Shown: positions 42,057 through 50,956, counted from the stretch's first letter. The stretch is 64,000 nucleotides of DNA from Neorhizobium petrolearium (GCF_017873175.1 NZ_JAGGJW010000010.1:228842-292841), one strand, 5' to 3'. The notes: generated by a model not told the origin, from the letters alone. A program made the numbers and translations.

Positions 42057-42974
42057 ATGCCTCTCTTTACCGGCGTCATCCCACCCGTCGTCACCCCGCT
42101 CACCGCGGCTTTCGAAGTGGACTATCCTTCATTCACACGTGTCACAGACCACCTGCTCGAGGGCGGGGTGCACGGCCTGTTCGTGCTTGGCTCGACCAGC
42201 GAGGTTGTCTTTCACGATGAAGCCGTGCGGCGGCGCATCATCGAACATGCGGTTGAACAGGTACGCGGCCGCGTGCCGATCCTGGTCGGCGTGATCGACC
42301 CCACGACGGAGCGCGTCATTGCCCATGCAAAGACGGCACAGTCGGCAGGCGCCGACGCGATCGTCGTCACGGCTCCGTTCTATGCGCGCACCAATCAATC
42401 CGAGACCATCGATCACTTCCGTTACATAAGGGAGGCGGTCGACCTGCCGGTGATCGCTTACGATATCCCTGTCTGCGTCCACACCAAGCTCGAGCGTCGC
42501 ACCACCGTCACGCTGGCCCGCGAGGGGACGATCGTCGGCGTCAAGGATTCGAGCGGCGATGACGGCAATCTTCGTTATGTGATGGCGGACACCGCCGATC
42601 TGCCGGATTTCTTCGTCATGACCGGATCGGAAATCGTCGCCGACAGCGTCGTGAACATGGGAGCGCATGGCATCGTGCCCGGCCTCGGCAACGTCGATCC
42701 GCACGGCTATGTGCGCCTGTGGAACCTCTGCCAGGCGGGTGATTTCGTTGCGGCACGCCGGGAGCAGGAGCGGCTTTGCCGGCTTTTCGAGATGGTGTGG
42801 GTCAGCCTGCCGCGGACGAGTGCGGGTTCAGCCGGAGTAGGGGCCTTCAAGACCGCCATGCGTAGCCTGGGTGTCATCGATACCAACATCATGGCCCGTC
42901 CGCAGCGATCCCTCAACGACGAAGAGGCGGCCATCATCGATGGTATCCTTCGTCAAACAGGCCTTCTGGATTGA
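42057..42974 (+). CDS. dihydrodipicolinate synthase/N-acetylneuraminate lyase superfamily aldolase (second copy)
   Basis: 305 aa TIM barrel, start at ATG 42057 with AAAGG upstream. The Schiff-base Lys is about residue 163 (VGVKDSSGDDGN), the Tyr region is AYDIPV (Tyr135), and the block GLFVLGSTSEV replaces the usual GTTGE. It is clearly distinct from the copy at 36676 (for example YDIP versus YQPP), so the two probably act on different keto-acids. It lies between the permease and ATPase genes and ends with its stop overlapping the next ATG. Its role is to catabolise the imported compound or a sugar-acid part of it (inferred). Confidence 0.87.
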   Translation: MPLFTGVIPPVVTPLTAAFEVDYPSFTRVTDHLLEGGVHGLFVLGSTSEVVFHDEAVRRRIIEHAVEQVRGRVPILVGVIDPTTERVIAHAKTAQSAGADAIVVTAPFYARTNQSETIDHFRYIREAVDLPVIAYDIPVCVHTKLERRTTVTLAREGTIVGVKDSSGDDGNLRYVMADTADLPDFFVMTGSEIVADSVVNMGAHGIVPGLGNVDPHGYVRLWNLCQAGDFVAARREQERLCRLFEMVWVSLPRTSAGSAGVGAFKTAMRSLGVIDTNIMARPQRSLNDEEAAIIDGILRQTGLLD

Positions 42975-43987
42975 TGATGAATGCAGAGCCGATCCTCGAA
43001 ATCTCCGGATTGACCACGGTGTTCCGCATCGGCGACGGCGAGATTGCCGCCGTCCGCGATCTCAGTCTCGCTGTGGCGACCGGAGAAACAGTTGCCTTGG
43101 TCGGCGAATCCGGCTCGGGAAAGTCGGTGACGAGCCTCTCGATCATGGGGCTGCTGCCGCGTGGCGTCGGCCGCATCGCGGCGGGAAAGGTTCAGCTCAG
43201 GCGGAAGTCGGGAGAACTCGTCGAACTGCAAAGCCTCGGCGGCGAGGCGCTGCGCCGTGTGCGCGGCAACGATATCGGCATGGTGTTTCAGGAGCCGCTG
43301 ACCAGCCTCAATCCGGTCTATACGATCGGCGAACAGATTGCCGAACCGATCCGCATCCATCTCGGCAAGTCCCACCGGGAAGCCCTTGCGGATGCCATCC
43401 AGCGGCTGGAGGATGTCGGCATTCCCGATCCGCGACGGCGTGCCCGGCAGTATCCGCATGAACTGTCGGGCGGCATGCGGCAGCGGGCGACCATTGCCAT
43501 GGCGCTCGCCTGCAATCCGACGCTTTTGATCGCCGACGAGCCGACAACGGCTCTTGACGTCACCATCCAGGCGCAGATCCTCGACCTGCTCGGCCAGCTT
43601 CAAAAGGAACGCGGCATGGGCATGCTGTTCGTGACCCATAATCTCGGGGTCGTTGCCGAGATCGCCGATCGCGTGGCGGTCATGTACGCCGGTTCAGTGG
43701 TCGAGACCGGCAGCGTGGCGCGCGTCTTCTCCCATCCACGCCACCCTTACACCAAGGGGCTGATGCGCTCGGTGCCGCGGCTTGGAACGGCGACGCTTCT
43801 CAAGGAAGCGGGAACGCCGCTGCCGACAATCGCGGGATCGGTTCCGAGCCTGATGAACCTGCCGCAGGGCTGTCCGTTCGCCCCACGCTGTCCTTATCGG
43901 ATAGAGGCCTGCTCCGAAGCCTATCCGAAGCTCGCCGATGCCGGTGAGGGCCAGCTCAGCCGCTGCATCCGTTGGCAGGAGATCTGA
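42974..43987 (+). CDS. ABC transporter ATP-binding protein, DppD type
   Basis: 337 aa. Walker A is GESGSGKS (residues 44-51), the signature is LSGGMRQRATIAMAL, and Walker B is LLIADEPTTALDV. It ends with the oligopeptide-family C-terminal extension containing PQGCPFAPRCPYRIEAC, with conserved Cys. ATG 42974 shares its A with the preceding stop; TTG 42971 and ATG 42977 are alternatives. It powers the transporter together with the DppF-type protein. Confidence 0.93.
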   Translation: MMNAEPILEISGLTTVFRIGDGEIAAVRDLSLAVATGETVALVGESGSGKSVTSLSIMGLLPRGVGRIAAGKVQLRRKSGELVELQSLGGEALRRVRGNDIGMVFQEPLTSLNPVYTIGEQIAEPIRIHLGKSHREALADAIQRLEDVGIPDPRRRARQYPHELSGGMRQRATIAMALACNPTLLIADEPTTALDVTIQAQILDLLGQLQKERGMGMLFVTHNLGVVAEIADRVAVMYAGSVVETGSVARVFSHPRHPYTKGLMRSVPRLGTATLLKEAGTPLPTIAGSVPSLMNLPQGCPFAPRCPYRIEACSEAYPKLADAGEGQLSRCIRWQEI

Positions 43988-43990
43988 CCG

Positions 43991-44959
43991 ATGTCACACG
44001 AATTCTTCCTTGAGGTGAGCGGGCTCGGCAAAGATTTCGCTCCGGTGGCATTTACGCGCGGGCCGGTCGTCCGCGCCGTTCAGGACGTCTCCTTCAGGAT
44101 CAGACGCGGCGAAGTCGTCGGCCTTGTCGGCGAATCCGGCAGCGGCAAGACGACGATTGGCCGCATGGTCGCACAACTGATCGAGCCCACTTCCGGAAGC
44201 ATCCGTTTTGACGGCGTCGAGACGACAAGCCTGACACGTCGCGAGCTCCGCCGCCTGCATGCGCGCGTGCAGTACATTTTTCAGGATCCCTTTGCCAGCC
44301 TCTCGCCACGAATGACGATCGGCGAAATTCTCATGGAAGGGCTCGATATCCAGCGGATCGGCAGCAAGTCGGAGCGGGTCACGAAGGCCACTGAGTCGCT
44401 CGCGTCGGTAGACCTGCCGCCTGATGCGATTTGCCGCTATCCGCACGAATTTTCCGGAGGGCAGCGGCAGCGCATCGGTATTGCGCGGGCGCTGACGCTC
44501 GCGCCCGACCTGATCGTCGCCGACGAGCCGGTATCGGCACTTGACGTTTCCATCCAGGCACAGATCGTCAACCTGCTGCGTGACCTGCAGATGCGGCTCG
44601 GCCTTACCATGCTGTTCATCGCGCATGACCTTGCAGTGGTCGAATACGTCGCCGATACGGTCATCGTGCTCTATCTGGGGCGGATCATGGAAATGGCGCC
44701 GAGCCGGGCGCTTTATGCCAGCCCGCAACATCCTTATACGCGCGCCCTGCTTTCGGCCGTTCCGTCGCCCGATCCTTCAAGGCACACCGTCCGGCAAATC
44801 CTCAAGGGTGATATCCCGAGCCCTGCCAATCCTCCCAGCGGCTGCGTTTTTCGCACGCGTTGTCCGGTCGCGGTCGAGGCCTGTGCGAACGTCGTGCCGC
44901 CGCTCCGGGAAGGGGCGAAAGGGCATTTCAAGGCGTGCATCCGCGACGATCTCGACTGA
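43991..44959 (+). CDS. ABC transporter ATP-binding protein, DppF type
   Basis: 322 aa. Walker A is GESGSGKTT (residues 47-55), the signature is FSGGQRQRIGIARAL (Phe in place of Leu, common in DppF), and Walker B is LIVADEPVSALDV. The C-terminal extension is PPSGCVFRTRCPVAVEAC. It is 3 bases after dppD. It is the last intact gene of the operon; the next coding trace is a sulfatase remnant 25 bases on. Confidence 0.93.
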   Translation: MSHEFFLEVSGLGKDFAPVAFTRGPVVRAVQDVSFRIRRGEVVGLVGESGSGKTTIGRMVAQLIEPTSGSIRFDGVETTSLTRRELRRLHARVQYIFQDPFASLSPRMTIGEILMEGLDIQRIGSKSERVTKATESLASVDLPPDAICRYPHEFSGGQRQRIGIARALTLAPDLIVADEPVSALDVSIQAQIVNLLRDLQMRLGLTMLFIAHDLAVVEYVADTVIVLYLGRIMEMAPSRALYASPQHPYTRALLSAVPSPDPSRHTVRQILKGDIPSPANPPSGCVFRTRCPVAVEACANVVPPLREGAKGHFKACIRDDLD

Positions 44960-44984
44960 TCCGGCAAACAGGAAAGGTTTTTCT

Positions 44985-45047
44985 ATGATGAAGAACTTGC
45001 TTTTTATCGGCGTCGATCAGCTTCGCACTCAGCCTGTGGATGGTTGA
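44985..45047 (+). pseudogene. N-terminal remnant of a sulfatase gene
   Basis: A 20-codon frame, MMKNLLFIGVDQLRTQPVDG, with an AGGAAAGG ribosome-binding site and a stop at 45045. NLLFIGVDQLR is the characteristic start of formylglycine sulfatases (compare NILMIMTDQQR of the sulfatase at 36659), including the first metal Asp. Nothing sulfatase-like continues in any frame to 45235, so the gene was cut by a deletion shortly after its start. Its location at the end of the transporter operon suggests that a sulfatase was once part of it. Confidence 0.6.
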
Positions 45048-45157
45048 GAGCATTCGGGTCGCCCGCCAGGTTCATGATCGCCGACAAGCCCGGAGCCTAC
45101 GCCGCCGCGAGATGAGAGAAATCATCCTCAGCATCGAACAAAGGACTTGAACAACGC

Positions 45158-45210
45158 TTGACAGCTTTGAAACAGGATGCATTGTAAAGCGGTTTAGTAA
45201 AGCGCTTTAC
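45158..45210 (+). promoter_or_regulatory. promoter and two overlapping LacI-type operators
   Basis: TTGACA (45158-45163) is followed after 18 bases by TTGTAA, a plausible sigma-70 promoter. Immediately on it lie GTAAAGCGGTTTAG (45184-45197, imperfect) and GTAAAGCGCTTTAC (45197-45210, a perfect 14-bp palindrome with the central CG of LacI/GalR-family operators). The second ends 25 bases before the lacI-type ATG, so autorepression by steric blocking is likely. Confidence 0.75.
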
Positions 45211-45235
45211 AAAATTGGCAGGATAACGGTTTCCG

Positions 45236-46258
45236 ATGTCTCCCAAGCGAGCAACCAGCCTGAAAGATGTCGCCGAAGCGGCGGGAGTGTCGGTGACGAC
45301 CGTCTCCCGGCTTCTGAATGGCTCGCTCGAGCTTCCCTCGGAAACAAAATTGCGCATTGAGAAGGCCATTGGGGACCTTAAGTACGAACCTAATCCGCAT
45401 GCTCGCAGGCTGAGCCGCGGCCGCTCGGATACGATCGGTCTCGTAGTTCCGGACATCGCAAACCCCTTCTTCGCGACCCTCGTTTCGGCAGTCGAGGAGG
45501 AGGCCGACAAGCGCGGCCTCGCGCTGTCGCTGTATGCGACCCTCAACCGCCCCGGCCGCGAAATCTCCTACGTGACTGCGCTCGGCCGCAACCATGTGGA
45601 TGGTCTTCTCTTCATAACGAACCACCCCGACAACGGCGAGCTGGCTTCGCTGATCAACCAGACAGGCAAGGTCGTCATCGTCGACGAAGACGTGCCGGAT
45701 GCAGTGGTGCCGAAGCTGTTCTCCGACAATGACCATGGCGGTTATCTCGCGGGGCGGCATCTCGCCGATCACGGGCATCGGCGCGTCATCTATGCCGGCG
45801 GCCCTCGGGAGATGATCAGCACCCGTCGCCGCTCACAGGGTCTCGAGCGCGCGCTGAAGGAGAGGGGAGAGCCGTTTCAGGTGATACGCTACGAGGGCAG
45901 CTACACCGTGGAATTCGGCCGAGAAGCCGCACGCCGCTTCCTCGATGAAAGCATGCCGGCGACGGCAATCTTCGCGAGCTCCGACGAGATTGCGATCGGC
46001 CTCATCGAGGTCCTGCGTGCCCAGGGCGTCTCGATCCCGGATGAAGTCTCGGTCGTCGGCTTCGACGACGTCGGGCCGCTGCACCTTTTTGCTCCACCGC
46101 TGACCGCGATACGCCAGCCCGTCCGGGCGCTTGGCGAACGTGCGCTGGCGCTGCTTCTGGAAACAAACTGGCAGGAGCCGGAGAGTCTGGCCTCCGAAGA
46201 GCTTCTGCCGGTCGAAATCGTCGTGCGGAACTCCGTTGCGCCGCCGTCGAAATCATAA
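45236..46258 (+). CDS. LacI family transcriptional regulator
   Basis: 340 aa. The HTH and hinge are residues 7-60 (TSLKDVAEAAGVSVTTVSRL, LNGSLELPSETKLRIEKAI), followed by a ribose-binding-like sensor domain (IGLVVPDIANPFFATLVSAV, VVGFDDVGPLHLFAPPLTAI). It should repress this operon until the imported compound or a derivative binds. Two matching operators precede it. The transporter binding-protein gene follows after 35 bases. Confidence 0.93.
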   Translation: MSPKRATSLKDVAEAAGVSVTTVSRLLNGSLELPSETKLRIEKAIGDLKYEPNPHARRLSRGRSDTIGLVVPDIANPFFATLVSAVEEEADKRGLALSLYATLNRPGREISYVTALGRNHVDGLLFITNHPDNGELASLINQTGKVVIVDEDVPDAVVPKLFSDNDHGGYLAGRHLADHGHRRVIYAGGPREMISTRRRSQGLERALKERGEPFQVIRYEGSYTVEFGREAARRFLDESMPATAIFASSDEIAIGLIEVLRAQGVSIPDEVSVVGFDDVGPLHLFAPPLTAIRQPVRALGERALALLLETNWQEPESLASEELLPVEIVVRNSVAPPSKS

Positions 46259-46293
46259 CAGCAACGACCCTGAACCAAACAGAGGACGAACAC

Positions 46294-47244
46294 ATGACTA
46301 TTCTGACACGCAGAATGTTGACCACCGCCCTGGCAGCGACCGCCTTGGCCGGCATTTCGCTCGGCTCCATGGCCCAGGCCGCTGAAAAGACCTTCGCTCT
46401 TGTCCAGATCAACCAGCAGGCGCTATTCTTCAACCAGATGAACGAAGGCGCACAGAAGGCAGCGGATGCCGCCGGCGCCAAGCTTGTGATCTTCAACGCC
46501 AACAATGATCCGGCCGCTCAAAACAGCGCGATCGAAACCTACATCCAGCAGAAGGTCGACGGCCTTGCGGTTGTCGCGATCGACGTCAACGGCATCATGC
46601 CTGCGGTGCAGCAGGCCGCTGCCGCCGGCATTCCGGTCGTCGCCATCGACGCCATCCTGCCGGAAGGCCCGCAGAAGGCGCAGATCGGCGTCGACAACGC
46701 CAAGGCCGGTGCCGACATGGGCAAGTTCTTCCTCGATTACGTGAAGAGCGACATGGGCGGCAAGGTAAAGTACGGCGTCGTCGGCGCACTGAACTCCTTC
46801 ATCCAGAACGTGCGCCAGGAAGGTTTTGAGAAAACCGTCAAGGGCGCCGAAGGCGTGGAGACGGCTGGCGTCGTCGATGGCCAGAACATCCAGGACAACG
46901 CGCTCGCCGCAGCCGAGAACCTGATCACCGGCAACCCGGACATGACGGCCGTCTACGCCACCGGCGAACCGGCACTGATGGGCGCCATTGCCGCCGTCGA
47001 AAGCCAGGGCAAGCAGTCCGACGTCAAGATCTTCGGCTGGGATCTCACGGCTCAGGCGATCGCCGGCATTGATGCTGGTTACGTGACCGCCGTGATCCAG
47101 CAGGATCCGGCCGCCATGGGCGCGGCAGCGGTCGACGCTCTGAAGAAGATCTCGGACGGCGGCAGCGTTGAAAAGACGATCTCCGTGCCGATCACCATCG
47201 TCACCAAGGAGAATGTTGAACCCTACCGGGCCGTCTTCAAATGA
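46294..47244 (+). CDS. sugar ABC transporter substrate-binding protein (RbsB/Peripla_BP_4 type)
   Basis: 316 aa with a signal peptide ending near residue 29 (LAGISLGSMAQA, then AEKTFALVQINQQALFFNQM). The fold is that of ribose-type binding proteins (KLVIFNANNDPAAQNSAIET, VDGLAVVAIDVNGIMPAVQQ, FGWDLTAQAIAGIDAGYVTA). These carry pentoses, hexoses, polyols, nucleosides or autoinducers. Its stop overlaps the start of the ATPase gene. Unlike the other four binding-protein genes of the window it has no hairpin behind it. Confidence 0.9.
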   Translation: MTILTRRMLTTALAATALAGISLGSMAQAAEKTFALVQINQQALFFNQMNEGAQKAADAAGAKLVIFNANNDPAAQNSAIETYIQQKVDGLAVVAIDVNGIMPAVQQAAAAGIPVVAIDAILPEGPQKAQIGVDNAKAGADMGKFFLDYVKSDMGGKVKYGVVGALNSFIQNVRQEGFEKTVKGAEGVETAGVVDGQNIQDNALAAAENLITGNPDMTAVYATGEPALMGAIAAVESQGKQSDVKIFGWDLTAQAIAGIDAGYVTAVIQQDPAAMGAAAVDALKKISDGGSVEKTISVPITIVTKENVEPYRAVFK

Positions 47245-48056
47245 TCTCTGATCGACAGCACCCAACCGCTGTCGCAGGGGCCGGGGGAGGAGATCTTCCC
47301 CGGCAGTCCGGCGAGGGCGCCGTTCGCCAGCCCCGGGTTTCGCTCAGGGGCATCCGCAAGACATTCGGTTCGCACCAGGCGCTGCGCGGCGTCGACCTCG
47401 ATATCTACCCGGGCGAGTGCCTCGGCCTCGTGGGCGACAATGCCGCCGGCAAGTCGACGCTCACCAAGGTCATCTCCGGCACCTATATCCCGGATGACGG
47501 ATCGATCTCGATCGAGGGGCAGGAGGTTCGCTTCAGCGGACCGGCCGACGCCCGCGACCGCAACATCGAAATGGTGTTCCAGGATTTGAGTCTGTGCGAC
47601 CATGTCGATGTCGTCGGCAATCTCTTCCTCGGTCGAGAGCTGACGAAAGGCCCATTCCTTGACCGCTCCCGCATGATGACCGAGGCGCGTGCCATGCTGG
47701 ATGCACTCGAAATCCGCATTCCGCGCCTCAGCGCCAAGGTCGAGAAGCTCTCGGGTGGCCAGCGCCAGGCGATTGCGATTGCCCGCGCGGCCTCCTTCAA
47801 TCCCAAGGTCCTCATCATGGACGAGCCGACTTCGGCCCTGGCCGTCGCCGAGGTGGAGGCCGTGCTCAACCTGATCAACCGGGTGAAAGCCAAGGGCGTC
47901 TCGGTCATCCTGATCACCCATCGCCTGCAGGATCTTTTCCGCGTCTGCGATCGTATCGCCGTCATGTACGAAGGCACCAAGGTTGCAGAACGCGACATCG
48001 GCAAGACCGACCTCCAGGATCTCGTGCAACTGATCGTCGGAGGGCAGAAACATTGA
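47241..48056 (+). CDS. sugar ABC transporter ATP-binding protein, single-domain RbsA type
   Basis: 271 aa with one nucleotide-binding domain: Walker A GDNAAGKST (residues 65-73), signature LSGGQRQAIAIARA, Walker B VLIMDEPTSALAV. Classical RbsA is about 500 aa with two tandem domains, so this is the half-size form that would act as a homodimer. Residues 1-30 are a Gly-rich unstructured leader; a later start is possible, but ATG 47241 gives the usual overlap with the preceding stop. The TTG start of the permease gene overlaps its own stop. Confidence 0.9.
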   Translation: MISDRQHPTAVAGAGGGDLPRQSGEGAVRQPRVSLRGIRKTFGSHQALRGVDLDIYPGECLGLVGDNAAGKSTLTKVISGTYIPDDGSISIEGQEVRFSGPADARDRNIEMVFQDLSLCDHVDVVGNLFLGRELTKGPFLDRSRMMTEARAMLDALEIRIPRLSAKVEKLSGGQRQAIAIARAASFNPKVLIMDEPTSALAVAEVEAVLNLINRVKAKGVSVILITHRLQDLFRVCDRIAVMYEGTKVAERDIGKTDLQDLVQLIVGGQKH

Positions 48057-49054
48057 CCGCCTATACCGAACGCGCGGCAGGCTCTCCGGTCGCAGACTTC
48101 CTTTCTGAACACGCACAGGTCCTGTCGATTGCCGTGTTCTTCCTCGCCTGCCTCATCTTCTTCTCCGTCACCACGGACACGTTCCTGACACTTGGCAACA
48201 TCCTGAACGTGCTGCGTCAGGCCGCTCCGATCCTCGTCGTGGCGGTGGCGATGACCCTCGTGATCATCACCGGCGGCATCGACCTGTCGGTCGGCTCGCA
48301 AGTGGCTCTGGTCAATGCGGTTGCCGCGATCATCCTCGCCATGGGCTACCCGTGGCCGGTGGTGGCGGTGGGCATGCTGGCCTTCGGTGCCTTGCTCGGA
48401 ATGGCGCAAGGATGGTTCGTCGCATACCAGGGCATTCCGGCCTTCATCGTGACGCTTGCCGGTCTTTCCATCCTGCGCGGCTTCGCACTCTACCTGACCC
48501 AGGGCTATTCGATCCCGATCAAGGACGTGCCCGGCTTCTTTGCGATCGGCCGGGGTGAATTTCTGGGCATGCCCGTGCCGGCGCTGATCGCAATCCTGGT
48601 CGCCGTTGTCGGATACGTCATCATTGCCTATACGAAATACGGTCGGCAGGTCGTTGCCGTCGGCTCGAATCTCGAAGCGGCCCGTCGCGTCGGCATGCCG
48701 GCGAAATGGATCGTGGCTTCGGTCTACATGGTGTCGGGCATCGCTTGTGCACTGGCGGGCTTGCTGATCGCCGCGCGCCTGGGCTCCGGCTCGTCCAATG
48801 CGGCGGTCGGTTTTGAACTGCAAGTCATCGCGGCCGTGGTTTTAGGCGGCACGTCGCTGATGGGTGGTCGCGGCAGCATTCTCGGAACGGTGCTTGGTAC
48901 GCTTACGATCGCCGTCATCGGCAATGGGCTGATCCTGATGCACATCTCGCCGTTCTTCACGCAGATCGTGACGGGTGCGATCATCCTCGTGGCGATCTGG
49001 CTCAACACGAAGATCTTCACCACCAACTTCCGCCTCGGCGGAAGGAAGGCGTGA
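48053..49054 (+). CDS. sugar ABC transporter permease (RbsC/BPD_transp_2 type)
   Basis: 333 aa, about nine hydrophobic segments. It contains ILVVAVAMTLVIITGGIDLS, VGSQVALVNAVAAII and VAVGSNLEAARRVGMPAKWI, the coupling region of this family. It starts at TTG 48053, overlapping the previous stop. Mature channel is a homodimer. The phosphotriesterase-family gene follows after 7 bases, so import and metabolism of the substrate are co-transcribed. Confidence 0.9.
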   Translation: MTAYTERAAGSPVADFLSEHAQVLSIAVFFLACLIFFSVTTDTFLTLGNILNVLRQAAPILVVAVAMTLVIITGGIDLSVGSQVALVNAVAAIILAMGYPWPVVAVGMLAFGALLGMAQGWFVAYQGIPAFIVTLAGLSILRGFALYLTQGYSIPIKDVPGFFAIGRGEFLGMPVPALIAILVAVVGYVIIAYTKYGRQVVAVGSNLEAARRVGMPAKWIVASVYMVSGIACALAGLLIAARLGSGSSNAAVGFELQVIAAVVLGGTSLMGGRGSILGTVLGTLTIAVIGNGLILMHISPFFTQIVTGAIILVAIWLNTKIFTTNFRLGGRKA

Positions 49055-49061
49055 GGGTGCC

Positions 49062-50129
49062 ATGATGGAAGAACGTTCCGAAGCGCACATCCGTTCGGGC
49101 AAGGTGATGACGGTGAGGGGGCCGGTCTCCGTCTCCGATCTCGGCATCACTCTTATGCACGAGCACATCCTGAACGACTGTCGCTGCTGGTGGCACGCGC
49201 CCAAGACGCCGGAGCGACAGTACCTGGCCGAAAGCTTCGTCTGCATCGAGATCCTTGGCGAACTGCGCCAGGATCCCTTTGTCAACAAGCACAATATCAC
49301 GCTGGACGACGAGCCGCTCGCCATCACGGAACTGAAGGATTTCGTCAGGCACGGCGGACGGACGGTGGTTGAGCCCACCTGCCAGGGGATCGGCCGGAAC
49401 CCTCAGGCCCTGAAGCGCATATCCGAGGCCTCAGGGCTCAATATCGTGATGGGCGCCGGCTACTATCTCGGCTCCTCGCATCCCGCCAGGGTGGCGGAGA
49501 TGACGATCGACCAGATCGCCGACGAGATCGTGCAGGAGGCAACCGTCGGCGTCGACGGCACCGACATCAAGGTCGGGCTGATCGGCGAAATCGGCGTGTC
49601 GTCGGATTTCACCGACGAGGAAGAGAAGTCGCTGCGGGCGGCGGCGCGCGCTCAGGTCCGTACGGGGCTGCCGCTGATGATACATCTGCCCGGCTGGTTC
49701 CGCCTCGGTCACAAGGTGCTGGATATTGCGGAAGAAGAGGGGGCGGAGCTTCGCCACACGGTACTCTGTCACATGAACCCGTCCCATGACGACCTCGGCT
49801 ATCAGGGTGAGCTCGCCGCGCGCGGCGCATTTCTCGAATACGACATGATCGGCATGGATTTCTTCTATGCCGACCAGCAGGTGCAGTGCCCGAGCGACGA
49901 GGAGGCTGGGCGCGCCATCGTCAAGCTGATCGAGCGCGGGCATATCGACCGCATCCTGCTCTCCCACGACGTCTTCCTGAAGATGATGCTGACGCGCTAC
50001 GGCGGCAATGGATACGCTTACATCCTCAAGCACTTCCTGCCACGATTGAAGCGGCACGGAGTCACTGACGCGCAGCTCGACATTCTCATGCAGGACAATC
50101 CGAGATCGGTGTTCGAGGCCAAGGCCTGA
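49062..50129 (+). CDS. phosphotriesterase-family metal-dependent hydrolase (PHP/lactonase-like)
   Basis: 355 aa TIM-barrel amidohydrolase. The first metal pair is HEH in GITLMHEHILNDCR (His33, His35). The bridging position is Glu in VGLIGEIGVS, as in E. coli Php, rather than the carbamylated Lys of true phosphotriesterases. Further ligands lie in LPLMIHLPGW, CHMNPSHDD and ILLSHDVFLKMM. Members of this branch hydrolyse lactones or phosphorylated sugar lactones more than organophosphates. ATG 49062 and ATG 49065 are both possible. The gene is coupled to a ribose-type transporter. Confidence 0.88.
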   Translation: MMEERSEAHIRSGKVMTVRGPVSVSDLGITLMHEHILNDCRCWWHAPKTPERQYLAESFVCIEILGELRQDPFVNKHNITLDDEPLAITELKDFVRHGGRTVVEPTCQGIGRNPQALKRISEASGLNIVMGAGYYLGSSHPARVAEMTIDQIADEIVQEATVGVDGTDIKVGLIGEIGVSSDFTDEEEKSLRAAARAQVRTGLPLMIHLPGWFRLGHKVLDIAEEEGAELRHTVLCHMNPSHDDLGYQGELAARGAFLEYDMIGMDFFYADQQVQCPSDEEAGRAIVKLIERGHIDRILLSHDVFLKMMLTRYGGNGYAYILKHFLPRLKRHGVTDAQLDILMQDNPRSVFEAKA

Positions 50130-50160
50130 CCGCCAAAACGATGACAGAAATGGAAAGACC

Positions 50161-50931
50161 ATGACCAAGAAAGTCCTCCTCGTCGGCGAGAGCTGGGTCA
50201 GCTCCGCCACCCATTACAAAGGCTTCGACCAGTTCGGCAGCGTCACCTTCCATCTTGGTGCCGAGCCGCTGGTGAAGGCGCTGGAAGGCAGCGAATACGA
50301 ACTCACCTACATGCCGGCGCATGAGGCGGTGGAGAAGTTTCCTTTCGATATGGACGGTCTCGACGCCTACGACGTGATCATCCTGTCGGATATCGGCGCC
50401 AACTCGCTGCTGCTGCCGCCGGCGGTCTGGCTGCATTCGAAGACCGTGCCGAACCGCCTGAAGCTGATCAAGGCGTGGGTCGAGAAGGGCGGCGGCCTGC
50501 TGATGGTCGGCGGATATTTCTCCTTCCAGGGCATCGACGGCAAGGCGCGCTGGCGGCGCACGGCGGTGGAAGACGTGCTGCCGGTGACCTGCCTTCCCTA
50601 TGACGACCGCGTCGAAATTCCCGAAGGGGCGACGGCCGTCATCACCAATGCGGATCATCCGACGGTGGTCGGCATGAAGGGCGAATGGCCGCTGTTGCTC
50701 GGCGTCAACGAGGTTGAGGTACGCGATCGCGCCGACGTGGAAGTCGTCGCCCGCCTGCCGGAAGACCAGGGCGGCCATCCGCTGCTCGTCACCGGACGTT
50801 TCGGCAAGGGACGCAGCGCCGCCTGGACCTCCGATATCGGGCCGCATTGGCTGTCGCCGGCATTCTGCGAATGGGAAGGCTATGGCCGCCTCTGGAAGAA
50901 CATTCTCGGCTGGCTGAGCGCGGCCCGCTGA
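50161..50931 (+). CDS. GATase1-like protein (glutamine amidotransferase fold, DUF1355 type)
   Basis: 256 aa. The fold is recognisable from KKVLLVGESWVSSATHYKGF, YDVIILSDIGANSLLLPP and WVEKGGGLLMVGGYFSFQGI (the elbow region). The elbow lacks the catalytic Cys of true glutaminases (GGY in place of GxCxG), so amidotransfer is doubtful. Similar proteins in rhizobia are annotated as glutamine amidotransferases near sugar transporters, without defined activity. It lies 31 bases after the phosphotriesterase-like gene with GGAAAG upstream, and converges with the ribokinase gene. Confidence 0.7.
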   Translation: MTKKVLLVGESWVSSATHYKGFDQFGSVTFHLGAEPLVKALEGSEYELTYMPAHEAVEKFPFDMDGLDAYDVIILSDIGANSLLLPPAVWLHSKTVPNRLKLIKAWVEKGGGLLMVGGYFSFQGIDGKARWRRTAVEDVLPVTCLPYDDRVEIPEGATAVITNADHPTVVGMKGEWPLLLGVNEVEVRDRADVEVVARLPEDQGGHPLLVTGRFGKGRSAAWTSDIGPHWLSPAFCEWEGYGRLWKNILGWLSAAR

Positions 50932-50956
50932 GGCGAGGGGCGAGCAGAGGCGCGCG

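Noticed and set aside
49062..50129. Genuine organophosphate phosphotriesterase
   Set aside because: The bridging carbamylated Lys is replaced by Glu (LIGEIG), as in Php-type proteins, and the gene belongs to a sugar-type operon.
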